DNA of 64,000 nucleotides, taken from positions 273,027,014 through 273,091,013 of the forward strand of contig CM038215.1 in the NCBI GenBank assembly GCA_021442155.1, read 5' to 3'. The notes under the pieces were generated by a model. The model had not been told where the DNA came from. It was given only the letters and a program-made list of their open reading frames with translations, and made no database searches. This document shows positions 48,603-60,704 of the stretch, in pieces; the stretch's first letter is position 1, and each line of letters starts with the position of its first letter. The stretch is from Cymbidium sinense. Its lineage: Eukaryota; Streptophyta; Magnoliopsida; Asparagales; Orchidaceae. The position numbers and the translations under genes are program-made.

Positions 48603-48666
48603 TTTTAACCGAGAACAAATTCAGATTCAACATTCTTTCTGATTTCATCAACCAAGTAACACACGT
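48603..48666 (-). pseudogene. 3' UTR end of the GRP7-like retrocopy, inverted copy
   Basis: Read on the minus strand this is GTGTGTTACTTGGTTGATGA, AAGAATGTTGAATCTGAATT and TGTTCTC followed by a short A run. It is nearly identical to 20640-20705 at the end of the retrocopy. It stops exactly where element C's LTR begins, so element C is inserted in it and the rest should lie beyond that element. Confidence 0.8.
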
Positions 48667-51600
48667 TGACCTCACTTTGGAGTAAGTTCTCAACCTCCTT
48701 TTCTTAGACCTAGGAACCTTCTAGACACTAAGGTTTCTTTAGTCATAAGACACTTCTAGAGATTATGTGAACACTTGACCTAATCCTAGAGACTTAGAAG
48801 GGTTAATCATAGGATTAGGCCATGCCTTAGGGACTTAGGAAAATCACCTACCCTATAGCCTAAACCCAATCCATGTACACCTTCTTAAATTCAATTCAAA
48901 TCCAAAATTTTAAACCAAACCTCAAACTTTCAAATCCAAATCCAAGTCCAAACTCAATTCCAAATGATTGAAACCCAAGATCAAATCCAAACTTGAAATC
49001 CTTCATAAGCTTTAATCAACCTTCATGAACATAGCCAATATTCCATCCAATTCAATCCAAACTCAATTGATTTTCTGATAAATCAATTGTACCTTCAATT
49101 ATCTTCTCAAATATAAATGAAATATAAATTCAAATAGCCAAAACAAAATCCAAAATCAAATCAAAACCCAATTTAAACCTTTTAATCCATTTCCTTGAGA
49201 TTGGCCAAAACCCATATAAATCAAGCCAAAATCAATAGATTTTCTCTTTAATCAATCATTCCTTCAATCATCTATTCAAATATAAATAAAACCTACAATC
49301 ATCCACTCAAAATAAAAGTAACCCAAGTCAAACCCAACTTAGCCCATTTGACTTGAATTATTCAAATGAACCAAAACTCATTTGAATCCAAAACCATTGC
49401 AATTGAATTTATATATCAATCTCAATATATATATAAACTCAACTAAATAAAGCTAACTAAATCCAATTGCTTCACTTGACCCAAAGAGGCCAATTTGACC
49501 TACATGAACCAAAATCCAATTCAATCCAAATCAAAGTGAATTAAGCCAATCCAAAGTTCATGTCATGATTGTTGATCACCCTAGATGATCATATAATTAG
49601 GTCAAACAAAGTCAACCTAGTTGTTGACCAAGTCAATTTTTAGCCTATATGAACCCAAACTAGCAAATAACCTAAGCCAAATCCATTGAAAACCAATGAT
49701 TCAAATTAACCCAAAATCAACATTTAAACTTGATTTGACCTTCAATTGAACCAAACCTAGCACAATTGGCCCTCTTGACACTAATTGACCCAAATTGAAA
49801 TAAAGGGTTAAATTAGACTAAACCCAAATTAAATCTAAATTAAATCAAACCAAACCTTACAATCCTCTACAAATAGTCATATGAACTTGATATAAACCTT
49901 GGTTTGACCTAATTTGACCAATTGGTTAACCTAACCTATTTTGACTCAATTTGACCCAAATGGGTCAAATTGTGCCATACCTAACCAAATGAACTCCAAA
50001 TGACATGAAATTTGGTCCAACTTACTTTTGACTCATTTCAAATATTCCAAAATAAAATTCAATGCTAAATGACCACTTTACCTTTGGGCTAAGGGCATCA
50101 CATAAGACAAAACACCTATGTAAATGGTCATTTCTTTTCCTTGGCCACTTAGCACTCATCAATTATTCCACCTAGGCTCCAAGGACACTGTCCAACCTAA
50201 CCCAAGAGGTTGTTGGGTCAACTATGACTCATGGGGAGGTGAAATCACCTACCCTCCCCCATTGGAACACTTGGCATGAAGGACCTACACTTCTCTTTGC
50301 TAGGACACCCACTTGTCCTTCATAGTATCCATCTTCCATGCCTTGGCAAACAAATTAAGCAACCTAAGGAGAATCCTAACCACCCCAAGCCAAGGACACC
50401 CACTTGGAGCCAAAAAACTTTATGAATGTGGTGATTTTCTGCCATTGCAAGGAGATAGAAGGTAGAGAGGCAAAAACTCTTCCTCACACACTCATTTCAC
50501 TCTCTTAGAGCTTCCAAACCAACCATCAACCATTCCCACTTGATTTTTGGGCAAAAGCCATCAAAATCAAGTGGATTCCGGTGAGGAAGCAATGACCATT
50601 GGTGGATACATTATTTTGAAGTGAAGAAAGAGCCCAAACCCATTCCAAAGCTTCTTCTTGTACTTAAGAGCACGTTTGGATCATCACTGCGGCTAAAATT
50701 CATTCTTGGTGAGGTAATTTTCAAGAATTGTAGCTGGCCATAGGTTCTTTTATTTGTGACAGTTTTTGCTTGATTTTAGGAATTTTCTTTAGATTACCCA
50801 TGCATTTGTTTTATATTTTCCATCATCCCCGCACATTTTGAGTGCTTTCTAGTGAAGATCACCAGAAAATTGAGCCTAAAATGAAGTTTTTTATTCAATT
50901 TTTTCATAAGAATCATAAAAATCTTGCCCATAATAGTGTTCCATCTGCCTCTTCCACTAGATTTCCTGTCAGCCATCTAATCTTCTATTCAAGGAAATAG
51001 ACAACTTAGATCATATGGAATGATCGTGAGTGCAGTTCAGATCACGGATCATGTGTATCGACGACCATCTAATGATCGATGGCCACCGATGCATCCTGTC
51101 ACATTCGCTCATCTCATGATGTGGCACCACAGCCACTCACGCCGGTGCCATGTGGTCTAATGGGTCCGAATGTTATGGTGTTGACTGGGTTAAGTAAGAT
51201 ACTTGGGATTTTCTGCTTTTTATAAATTAATTAAAAACACTTAAAAATTCAAAAAATCACAAAAAAATAAAATACTTACATAAAAATTGCAAATAAGGCC
51301 TCATTGGATTTGTCTTTCCGAAAGGAATCTAATGAAGGTAAAAGCCTCAAATCTTACTGAATATTTTGAGCTTAATTTAAGTTTTAGGGAAAATAAAATT
51401 TCATTAATTAAACCAAAATGACAAAATAGATTGATTTGAGTTTTTTAGAGATTAAAAGTGAGATTAAAATCTAACTACCATACAAATTTCAAGTTAAAAG
51501 GATTTCTGGATTGGGGGATATTGCATTTTGAAGTTCAAATAGTTAAAATACATTAATGAAATTTATAAAAATCATGGAAAATCATTTAAATCAGTTGAAA

Positions 51601-53701
51601 CTTTTGAAAATTATAAAAAATCATAGAAAAATCCTAAAAATGTAAGTATATATTTGTTTGAAGGTATTTCAGAGGAGATTGAATTAAAATTGATCCCAAT
51701 TAATTTTGAATAGTAATTAAGGCTTATTTTGGTTTAATTAAATACTTAATAAGCTTAATTACTCTGTAATTACCGAAGTAATAAATCTGAAACTTTATGA
51801 GGTTGATTAATGGGATGACCTCAGCCTCCCATAATTTTCTTGGGATTTATTGCTTGGTTAAATAAGGGAAATTGGTCATCTTAACCTTAATTACTTTCTT
51901 AATTAATTAGATAATTAATTAATAATCTAAACAGTAAGGAAATCATTAATTAAGCTTATTAATCATTATGAAATAGTGAATGGGCATGGGGAATGAGATT
52001 GGGACCTCTTCCCAATCTTTTCCCTAAGTCCATTTCACTTGAATGAAAATTAATTAATTTGGGATTAATTGATGGTTTAATTCATTAATTAAATTGCTTA
52101 ATTAATCAATTTGAAACTATTATCACATGGAATCTTAATTAATCAATTCATGGGTAGATCTTTAGGTGTTCAATAATCCTAAAGACATTTAAGAAATTAT
52201 GGTTAACAAACATGTGTGGAAAACCAAAGTACTTAATTAAGTTTCTTAACTTAATTAATCACTAATAATGAGCCAATTGCATTAGGCCTCTTTCATTTCT
52301 TAGGTTCATTGCTAATTTAATTTCCAATGTATGTACATATATCATGTAGGCTCATAATTACTTGGTTAATTAAATTAAGGCAACATAGGTAAGGGTTAAT
52401 CAATTAATGGATTTAATGATAGTAAACAACCTAATTAACCCATAAAATCAACTTAATTACTTTTAATTAAATGAAATTAAATAACAAACATGGGAATGGG
52501 TTATGATCAGAAAACTTTCCCTCATTTATTCAAACCAAATGAAATATGAAATTGAAAGTGATAATTAAAATCCTTGGTTTTCTTTAAATGCTTTTATTTT
52601 ATTTTATTGTACTTAGAACTTAATTTAATTGAATGAAATCACATGTTTTGCTTATTCATTCCTTTCCAATCATGTTAAATGTTGTATGTCATTTGAAATC
52701 ATACATTTATCTTTTCAAAATTAATTAAATCAAATGGTTTTCCTTATGTCAAGCTTGCATGTTGATTTAATTTATAATATGTGTATTATTACCACTATTA
52801 AATCAAAATGTATTTTCCTAAGCTTATAAATGAATGGTTACATATGCTATGATTGCTAGTTATAAATACATAAGAGATGTATGTGATTATAGCTTAAATG
52901 TATGAAGTGAAGCTCCTTTCCTTTTATTCATGTATTGATTTATGTAAGTGAGAATGTTAATGGGTATATAGTCTGGACATCCCGAGAATAAGAAGGTTTA
53001 GTTAGCGCCAAGTAGGTCATTTGATCACCTCACTTCCTTGGTTTAATAATGACACATACTCCATTTGATTTCATTCTTATGTATTTCAATACTAGAATTT
53101 GGATGAGGCTTTAATTCATAAACCTAAATGATTCAATCAAATTAAATATCATTTTTTTGCATGATTTTCATTTCAAATTATGACAAATTATGAATACATG
53201 TGTATGTATTTAAGAAAAGTGGTATATAGTCTGGACATTATAGGAATATGAGGCTTTAGCTAGCCCTAAGGAGTCATTTGATTACCTCACTTTCCTGGTT
53301 TAACAAAGGCAAGTACTTGGTTAGGTCTTTTATGCATACATGTGTTTATTTAATTAGAGATTAGTAATCCTTCCTTTTTACTAAAAATACTTGCATTTTC
53401 TATTGTTCAAGTGATTGAATTAATTGATCATTTGATTTTGAGCTCTCTTTCTTATGTTCATGCATGTAAATTTACATATGGTTTGAATTTAATGGTATAT
53501 AATATGACATCCAGGAATATGAGGCTTTAGCTAGCCCCAAGGAAGACCCATCATGGCTTAGGAGTCCTTATTAGGTGATTAGGTCAATTATATGGTGATA
53601 ATTTCTATCTTTTGAGATAGTGCATCTTTCCTTAATGTCATATCTGATCATTTCAATAAGTACCCCTAAGATCTCATGGTGTCCCATCTCAAAAATAAAC
53701 A
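48667..53701 (+). repeat. 5' LTR of element C, ~5.03 kb
   Basis: TG...CA ends. Zones in order: short unique start; AT-rich 2-copy repeat (49080-49290); TTGAC-rich zone (49320-50040); coding-like but stop-filled middle (50.1-51.2 kb); TAATTAA-rich zone (51.2-52.7 kb); three inverted-orientation LTR boxes (52963-53552); and a ~150-bp terminal segment also found inverted at 32071. LTRs of several kb are typical of Ogre/Tat elements. The promoter is not identified with certainty. Confidence 0.8.
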
Positions 53702-53711
53702 CCATATTTTT

Positions 53712-53727
53712 TGGCGACTCCACTGGG
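53712..53727 (+). promoter_or_regulatory. primer-binding site candidate
   Basis: TGGCGACTCCACTGGG, starting with the TGG expected opposite a tRNA CCA end, eleven bases after the LTR end. It resembles the primer sites I know from Ogre/Tat elements, which are assigned to tRNA-Arg. The tRNA assignment is from family knowledge, not checked here. Confidence 0.7.
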
Positions 53728-53868
53728 AGGTTCCTCTCTCCATCTCTAGTAGCAATTATTGTCTCCAACATCGATTGTGGACTTGTATTTTATATGGGTC
53801 CAACACTATCTTTCTTTTTTTGTTGGCACTTAGCCTATTTCATCCTTAGGTTGAGCTAACATCCTTTA

Positions 53869-55268
53869 GGTTTTAAGACCTCACTCCATGTAGGTCTTAA
53901 AACCCCTATTGTCCCCAATAGTTAAAAAAAATTGAATTAACTAAAGAAGATGATTAAATATTTAGAACCTCTTTACCATTCTCTTGGTGAGGCAAGGTTC
54001 ATCTCATACTTAAGAAAATAAACTCTTTGCAAAAGATATATACTTTCAAAAGCACTTCTCAAATTAAAATTCTCATGACAAAAGATCTATTTAAGATAAC
54101 CAAACCTCATGCAACAATATCCATGATTGTTGCATGGAGGTTCTTTTCAAAATTTAAAATCAAATAATTTTAAAATCCTTTTTCCAAAAGCACATATTTC
54201 AAAATAGTAATCTCCATTCAACACACCTAAGCTTGTTGAATGAAGATTTTATTTTCAAATAAGATCATGACATAAAATTGAAATTTCATTTAGAAAATCC
54301 TACATGTGCTAAGTTATTTCTCTTTTCAAAAGCAACATCACACACAAATATCCCATCTTTAAAAATCAAAAAGAAAAATATAATTGATTTCCATTTTACA
54401 TACATAAATTTGTTAAATGAAAGTCCCCTTTTCAAAGTCATTAAAATTAAAACACATTTGTATTCCATTTGACATACCCAAATTTGTCAAATGAGAATTC
54501 CCTTTTCAAAATCAAAGATTGGACTCTACTTAACATACCCACATTTCCTAAGTAGAGTTCCTTTTAAAATCACAAATAAATCAAACACACTTGAACTCCA
54601 TTTAACATACCCAAATTTGTAAAATGAGAGTCCCACCTTTTCAAAATTGAAAACAAATTGAACTTTATTTAACATACCACATTTGTTAAATAGAAGTTCT
54701 CTCTTTCAAAAAAACAAAACAAACTCATCAAACACATTTGATCCTACTTAACATACCAAATTTATTTGGGACTCATTTTTTTAAAATCAAATCAAAATAC
54801 ATCAAACACATTGTGCTTCACTTAGCATACCTAAATTTGCTAAGTAAGAATCCCATTTTCAAATTGAATTAAACAAATCAAACACATGACAAACATCATC
54901 ATAAACAACAAAAATGCTTTCAAAATTTTTTTTCAAACATGCAGTTGAATCTCATTTAGCATACATAAATTTGCTAAGTGAAGATTCTAAAATCAATTTC
55001 AAAACAAAGTCAATTGACCCTCCATTTAACATACCCAAATTTAATAAATAAGGGTCCCAAACATAAAATCAAATTCAAATGTGAGCAATGGAAGCATCAA
55101 TTAAGAGCCTCTCCAAAACATTTGAACCCCATTCAACATACCCAAATTTGTTGAATGTGGGTTCTAAATTTAAATCAAATTCAAAGTCTCTCCTCCAAAA
55201 AAAAATTTCAAAATCTCTCCAATATTTGAACCCCATTTAGCATACCTAAATTTGTTAAATGAGGGTTC
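53869..55268 (+). repeat. array of ~14 hairpins with covarying stems
   Basis: Successive ~40-nt inverted repeats share one plan: an outer stem of ~6 bp, a one-base bulge, an inner stem of ~8 bp, and a ~12-nt loop mostly ATACCCAAATTT. Positions: 53869-53904, 53965-54000, 54103-54142, 54209-54248, 54386-54425, 54460-54500, 54521-54560, 54593-54633, 54660-54699, 54813-54852, 54947-54987, 55016-55056, 55124-55164, 55228-55268; a broken one lies near 54737-54775. Spacers are A-rich with TTTTCAAAA. Outer arms differ (GAACCC/GGGTTC, GAACTT/AAGTTC, GAATCT/AGATTC, GACCCT/AGGGTC) yet pair. It lies in the leader of element C. Confidence 0.85.
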
Positions 55269-56104
55269 CAATTCAACAATCAAATCAACTAAATAATTCA
55301 AGTCAACAACATTCAAGTGAAGGTCATATGGTTCTCTTTCCGGAATGTGAGATTCTAGCCCTCCGACCATCGGTAGAAAGGAGGTGCGAGCAAGAAGACT
55401 TCTTCATCAGTTTGATCTGATCGATTTTGAGTTTCCCTAACCAAAGGAGAAAGGCCATAAATTTCCTTCAAGAGCTAAGAATAAGATCAATAAGGATTTT
55501 TGAGTTTGTATTATTTATTCTAGATAAGTATGCCTCAAATGATTTGAATTCTAATTCCTAAAAGAAGACAACTCTCAAAATGATAATCATAATAATGATC
55601 GTAATCCATAAAATAGCGATGCGATGGACTTGATGCATTTAAGGATTCCAACTCGAGTAGAGGTACCCCTATTTTAAACTTTCATGGTGTTACTATCAAC
55701 AAAGATTTAGAATCATCAAACATAATAGAAGAAATTTTGGGCACCATAAAGAGTAGGTAGACATCAATTCTACCTCTCTTTGAAGATATCACAAAAGCCA
55801 ATTGTTGTAGTGGCAGGGTCCTACCACTTTGATCAACACCATAGCAATAAGCAAACCAATCAATGGAAATAATCAAATTCTAATCCTTCTTAAGATACAC
55901 CTCGTAATCCAAAATAAGGGCATTAAACTATTCTGAAGGTTAATCTTAAGGTCCTAAACTATCACGGAAGGTTGCCCCTAAGCTAAAATAATGAGTGCAC
56001 CTCACCTTCTCTAAGGAGATAGAGGTGATTAATTGGAACTTAACCTAATTCTTCCTTGCTCGGTTAGTGGCAACCTCCTCAAGTCTTACTCAACATAGAA
56101 TATC
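55269..56104. other. element C interior, no recognised domain
   Basis: Between the hairpin array and the purine-rich tract, where gag and protease would be expected. Reading frames are short and stop-filled on both strands; I recognise no motif. Confidence 0.4.
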
Positions 56105-56275
56105 TATGGAAAAGAAAGACAAGCTATCCCCTCCAGAGAACACAATATAAATAAAGACTAAAAAAAGGAGAGAATGAAAAAATGAAACAATAAGAAAATA
56201 AAGAAAAAAAAAATGAAAAGAATGAATGAAAAAATAGAGAAGAAGAGAAAAAAGAAGAAAAGAGAAAAGTAAAGC
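56105..56275 (+). repeat. purine-rich tract of element C
   Basis: AAAGAAAGA-type sequence like the Lys-coding spacer at 3602-3712 in element A, at the equivalent place upstream of RT. Confidence 0.55.
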
Positions 56276-56556
56276 ACCAATAATACAGATTGATTTGGAA
56301 TCCAAAGGATAAATCATGTGTATGAGGTGTAAATTCAAAGAAAGGAGAGAAAAAAATATATATATGAAATAAATTTTGAGTCTACTTTTGACAAGTCTTT
56401 GGAGTAGATAATAGTAAAACAAAAAGTTCTAAAAGGATAATTCATGAAAGATGTGACTAGAAACTGTGTGGGTATGCGAGCACATTGACTCCAATTCTAC
56501 TATCTCATGATATTATTATAGGATTGTAAGTTAAGAGTTGTGCTAACCTCACTAAC

Positions 56557-56560
<4 letters not shown>

Positions 56561-56630
<70 letters not shown>
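56561..56630. repeat. (AT)35 microsatellite
   Basis: An uninterrupted AT dinucleotide run of 70 bases. Open frames that read IYIYIY across it are artefacts. Confidence 0.97.
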
Positions 56631-56632
<2 letters not shown>

Positions 56633-57194
56633 AGATATCAAATTTCCACTTCATCTCTTTCTTCAAGCTCGAAGAGGATTCAGCTTGTAGATAAACCTTC
56701 AAATGAAGTAATAAAATCATATTTTGCCTAGTCTACCTACTTTTGCTTAAAGAATTTGAAGACTTTCAAGTAGAGGATACACTCCACGAAGTTGAGAAGA
56801 AAATTAGATCATCAACCAATGAGTTTTAAGAGATTAACCTTAGAACATAAAGGTAGTCCACCCACACTCCCAACATCCATATATGATAAGTTAGAAAGAA
56901 AATGACAATGACTTAGTTAGGTTACTTTTTAAAAGGCTGCTTTACCTAAGACCGTAATGAGGTGCCCAATACATCTTTAAAGGTAGCAGTCTACAAATTC
57001 AAAATTGAACCTATTGCTATTCCTACTTTGCAAACATTTGATGTGAACATTTGCACCAAGAATAAGATCATAGTTTGAGGTCAACCTTATTGAAGAAGAA
57101 AGATGCTATCATGATTATCCAAGATTATGCCCTCAAAGGAAGGACATTCAAATCCACATACATCGATTCAAGATTTAGTTAGGCATGTCTTGAA

Positions 57195-57570
57195 GATGAA
57201 TCCACATTACCTATTTTAAATTTGATAGCAGACATAGCCTCTTTACATGCAGTCTCCTCATTCAAGGATGGGTTGAATGATGCTAGAGGATGAGAGGTCA
57301 TTTGCACTTATAATTTCCATTGGAATTTACCACTATAAGGTCATGCCTTTCTCTAGTCACTAGGGTTAAAGAAAAAGGAAGACCATCTTTACGATCTGAG
57401 TAGTTGTCTTCGATTGGTTATGACACTACAGCTTGAAGTTGAATCCCCTAAAGTATACAATTAGAATGACTTTAGGGGAGTTTCTAAGGCTTGTAGTAAA
57501 GCATCATGGGATAACAAAGATTGATCTAAAAAGATTAAAGTGACATTAGAGATGCCCAAGATTCTACTTA
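57195..57570 (+). pseudogene. reverse transcriptase remnant of element C
   Basis: Tat-type RT is recognisable across frames. DES-LPILNLIADIASLHAV leads to SFKDGLND, with the first catalytic Asp at 57267-57269. YKVMPF follows at 57334. A KEDHLYDL segment (about 57380) corresponds to the stretch after the catalytic YVDD box, which itself is lost. LKLNPLKYTIRMTLGEFL and HHGITKIDLKRLK (57433-57540) are the RT palm/thumb connection. Stops and at least three frame changes are present. The domain fixes element C's coding strand as +. Confidence 0.72.
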
Positions 57571-57869
57571 AGGAGAAAGATTTCAATTAATGTTGAATAT
57601 AGATGGTTTAAACTCTTTCAAAGTTAGTCTATCTCAAAACTTTTTAAATCAGAATTCTACTTCTGATCATTGAAAGGACTACCTTGGTGCTTCGAAGGAT
57701 GGAAAGTAGTTTAAACTACTATGATTGGGGAGCCGATGCTTCCAATCAAAAACACTATTTAAAGAAATACTATCCTTAAAATAATGTTTGAAAATAATTA
57801 TCATCAATAAAAAATCCTATCTTTCCATTCATCAAATCCTTCTTCATTAGAAGCATTATTTGCTTATCT

Positions 57870-60704
57870 ATGAATCTACCATGATGTGTTAGATAGGTGT
57901 AAGATAACCCAAGTGGCATCCTATCCTTCATCAAAACAAACACAAACTACACATGATTCTATGGTGCTATAGTAAGAGAACCCAAGAGGGCATCCTATTT
58001 CGACTAGCATAAGTTAGGTATAAGACAACCCGAGCAACATCCTTTTGGTGGAGTCACATTGCCCCTCTAGCACCATTTCATCCACTCTTCGATGTGTTTA
58101 GGGTAGGTGTAAGGAACCCGCATCCTATCCTTCATCAACACAACATAAACACAAACTACAAAATCACATGAACAAATACACATCTTTTATCTCGGCTACT
58201 TTGATGTGGGATAACACCCCACCCTCCCTCACTTATTAGTCGCTTGGTGACCGACGTGTTACCCTACTAGTGAATCACCCTGGTCCCTTGTTCGTGAAGA
58301 TGTAAGTTTCTACGCTTTCCTTCCCCGACCTAACCACTACACACTAAGCCTTGATAGCATGGTAGGCCTTACTGTGCAGTTGTTAAGCTACCCTCATGTT
58401 GGCTCTGTTTAAGAATATGTAAGTTTGCTATGCCTTCTTCTTAAACTAGTCATCATGAACTGACTTGGTTGAGTATATCTGACAAACACACATACACATC
58501 TTCTATCTTGGGCTACTTTGATCTGGGATAACGCCCTCGCATTCACTCATTAGCTAGGTCGCTAACATACTACCCCTAGTGTCCACCCGTGATCCCTTAT
58601 TTAGGAGGATGTAAGTCTACTATGCTTTCTTTCGACTTGCTTGTACACACATGAGTGCGTTGTTAGCATGGTAGGCCTTACGGTGTCGTCATTAAGCTAC
58701 CTTCATGTTAGCTTCATTCAAGAGGATATAAGTATACTATACACTTTCTTCTTGGACTAGCCATCGTGAACTGACTTGGTCGAGTAGTAGATTAGGGTAA
58801 GGCCCCAAAACTTTCTTCTTGACTACTTCAAGTCTGGTCTAGTCCTTCTTTATGACTCCCTACTTAGTCCCTTAGGTTTTAATTTGTTGCCAAAATGGTC
58901 ACCCCAGCAGTTGTTCCTCACTTTGGAAGATATAAGTTTGCTACACTTTCTTTTTAAGTACAACCATAGCCTTAGGTTGGATAGCACCTGTCGAGCTGAT
59001 GACAAACTATCTCAATAATGAGTTTCACTTTAAGGATATATAAATCTAAATGGCTTCTTCCTAGATTGATTATCGTGCACTGATGGGAACCTTAGGTTGG
59101 TTAGTTTTTGCTATGCTGATAGTGACCCACTAGATGGATACACCACTCAGGGTAGATATAAGTCTGGTACGCTTTCTCCTTGAGTTGGCCACCATACACC
59201 TACAGGCTTTCTTATTTATAGGGTCCAAGATAATGATCCTAGTGGCACCTCCCCTATGTGGGCACTTTATTTAGATCACGTCCTTTGCAACCTCATTTAG
59301 ACACTACCCGGGTTACTACTGGATTGGAGAATCCTCCTTTCCTAGTAACCACCTCTGTGGTTGGAGATTTTGTTCAGTGGATGCATAGATTCTCCCTTGG
59401 TCCAATAAATCTAAGATAGGTCTAGCCAACATAGTCCCTTAGTGGTCCCTGCACACCAAGAGGTCCATACAAGAAACAATATATATATATATAAGTTCTC
59501 CATGACACTCTCTCAATATATCCTAGTCGGTTCAATCTATTATTCCACCAACAAAGTTACCTCTGGTCATCCTGCTTTGAAGATGTAAGTCTATGCATTC
59601 TTTCTAGCATGACAATTGAACACGATGCTCCTAGTTTGAGTTCAATTTATTGCGCATCTAATGGGTTACCCCAGTAGTTTTTCCTTGCTTTGGAGATGTA
59701 AGTCTACTATGCTTTGTCCAACAAAGCTATTGCACACCAAAAGGCACCCCTTAGGTCAGATAGTCCTACCCTTCAGCCCATAAACTACCCCTTTGGATCG
59801 ATAATCGATAAAGGCCAACATAGCCCTTCTGTGGTCCATCACATCAGGGATCTATCAAATCAAATTAAAACAAATTAAAATATAACAAATCAAAATTAAA
59901 CAAATCATTGAAATTAATCTTGACTACTTTTGAGTTGACATAAGTCCCTCAATAACATTCACTCACTAGTCACCCCTAGGTCAGGTTTAATTTGTTGCAG
60001 ATCCAAAAGATCACCCCAGCGATTGATCCCTGCTTTAAAAGATGTAAGTCTACTATACTTTCTTCTAAGTACAACCTTTTCACCAATAGGCCCTTAGTCG
60101 GATAGTCCTACCTTGTGTCGGTAGACTATCCCTTTGGATTTGTAAATTTGAGATAGGTCAAGGCCGACATAGCCCCTTCTGGGTCCATCGCACACTGGAT
60201 CCATAATAAACTAAATTTGAAACCAACCTTCCCAATGGAGTCAAATTAAAACATATAGAACAAACCAAACTTCTCCCAGGAGGCACAAATCAAATTAATC
60301 TCCTAGGAGCCATAAGAAATACCATCAAACTCTTATCCCAAGCAGAGCCCAAACCCTTCCCTAGTGGAAGGCTCACATTCCCAATCCCTCGATTATAGAT
60401 TCTTATCCCCAGTGAATACACACCCAAATAAATCATTTTCCTAATGAAACTCAAATTCATATCCCAAGTGGATAGCTTCAACTTACTTCCCTAGTGGAAG
60501 GTTCATATACTCAATCCCCCACAGATTCCATCTCTCTTATGCCCTTCGCATAAATAGATTCACTTTGCACTAAGATTGTGATTCTATCTACCTTTCAAGT
60601 TTAAGTATAGATCATTTTTGTTAGTGTTTTTCTTTGGACATTGTTGATCATCAATACACATGTGGTGCCTTGTTAGTTACACCACACCTATTGGGGTCCT
60701 TTGT
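57870..60704 (+). repeat. tandem-repeat-rich 3' internal region of element C
   Basis: Several families of decayed direct repeats follow one another. A ~310-bp pair lies at about 58178-58486 and 58493-58797 (TACTTTGAT-TGGGATAAC start). Near-identical GATGTAAGTCTACTATGC-like boxes occur at least nine times between 58290 and 60060. A ~340-400-bp unit with CCAACATAGCCC occurs at about 59395, 59790 and 60130. A ~132-bp pair with TTCCCTAGTGGAAGG lies at 60356 and 60488. No gene. Tandem repeats between pol and the 3' LTR are known for Ogre-type elements. Confidence 0.7.

Noticed and set aside
53869..55268. CRISPR array
   Set aside because: The ~70-bp spaced repeats lack constant repeats and unique spacers of fixed length, the repeat itself is a diverging hairpin, and the context is a plant retrotransposon.
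53869..55268. Cluster of microRNA precursors
   Set aside because: Stems are ~14 bp, too short for plant miRNA duplexes of ~21 nt.
56505..56731. IYIYIY-rich open frames on both strands
   Set aside because: Translations of the (AT)35 microsatellite.
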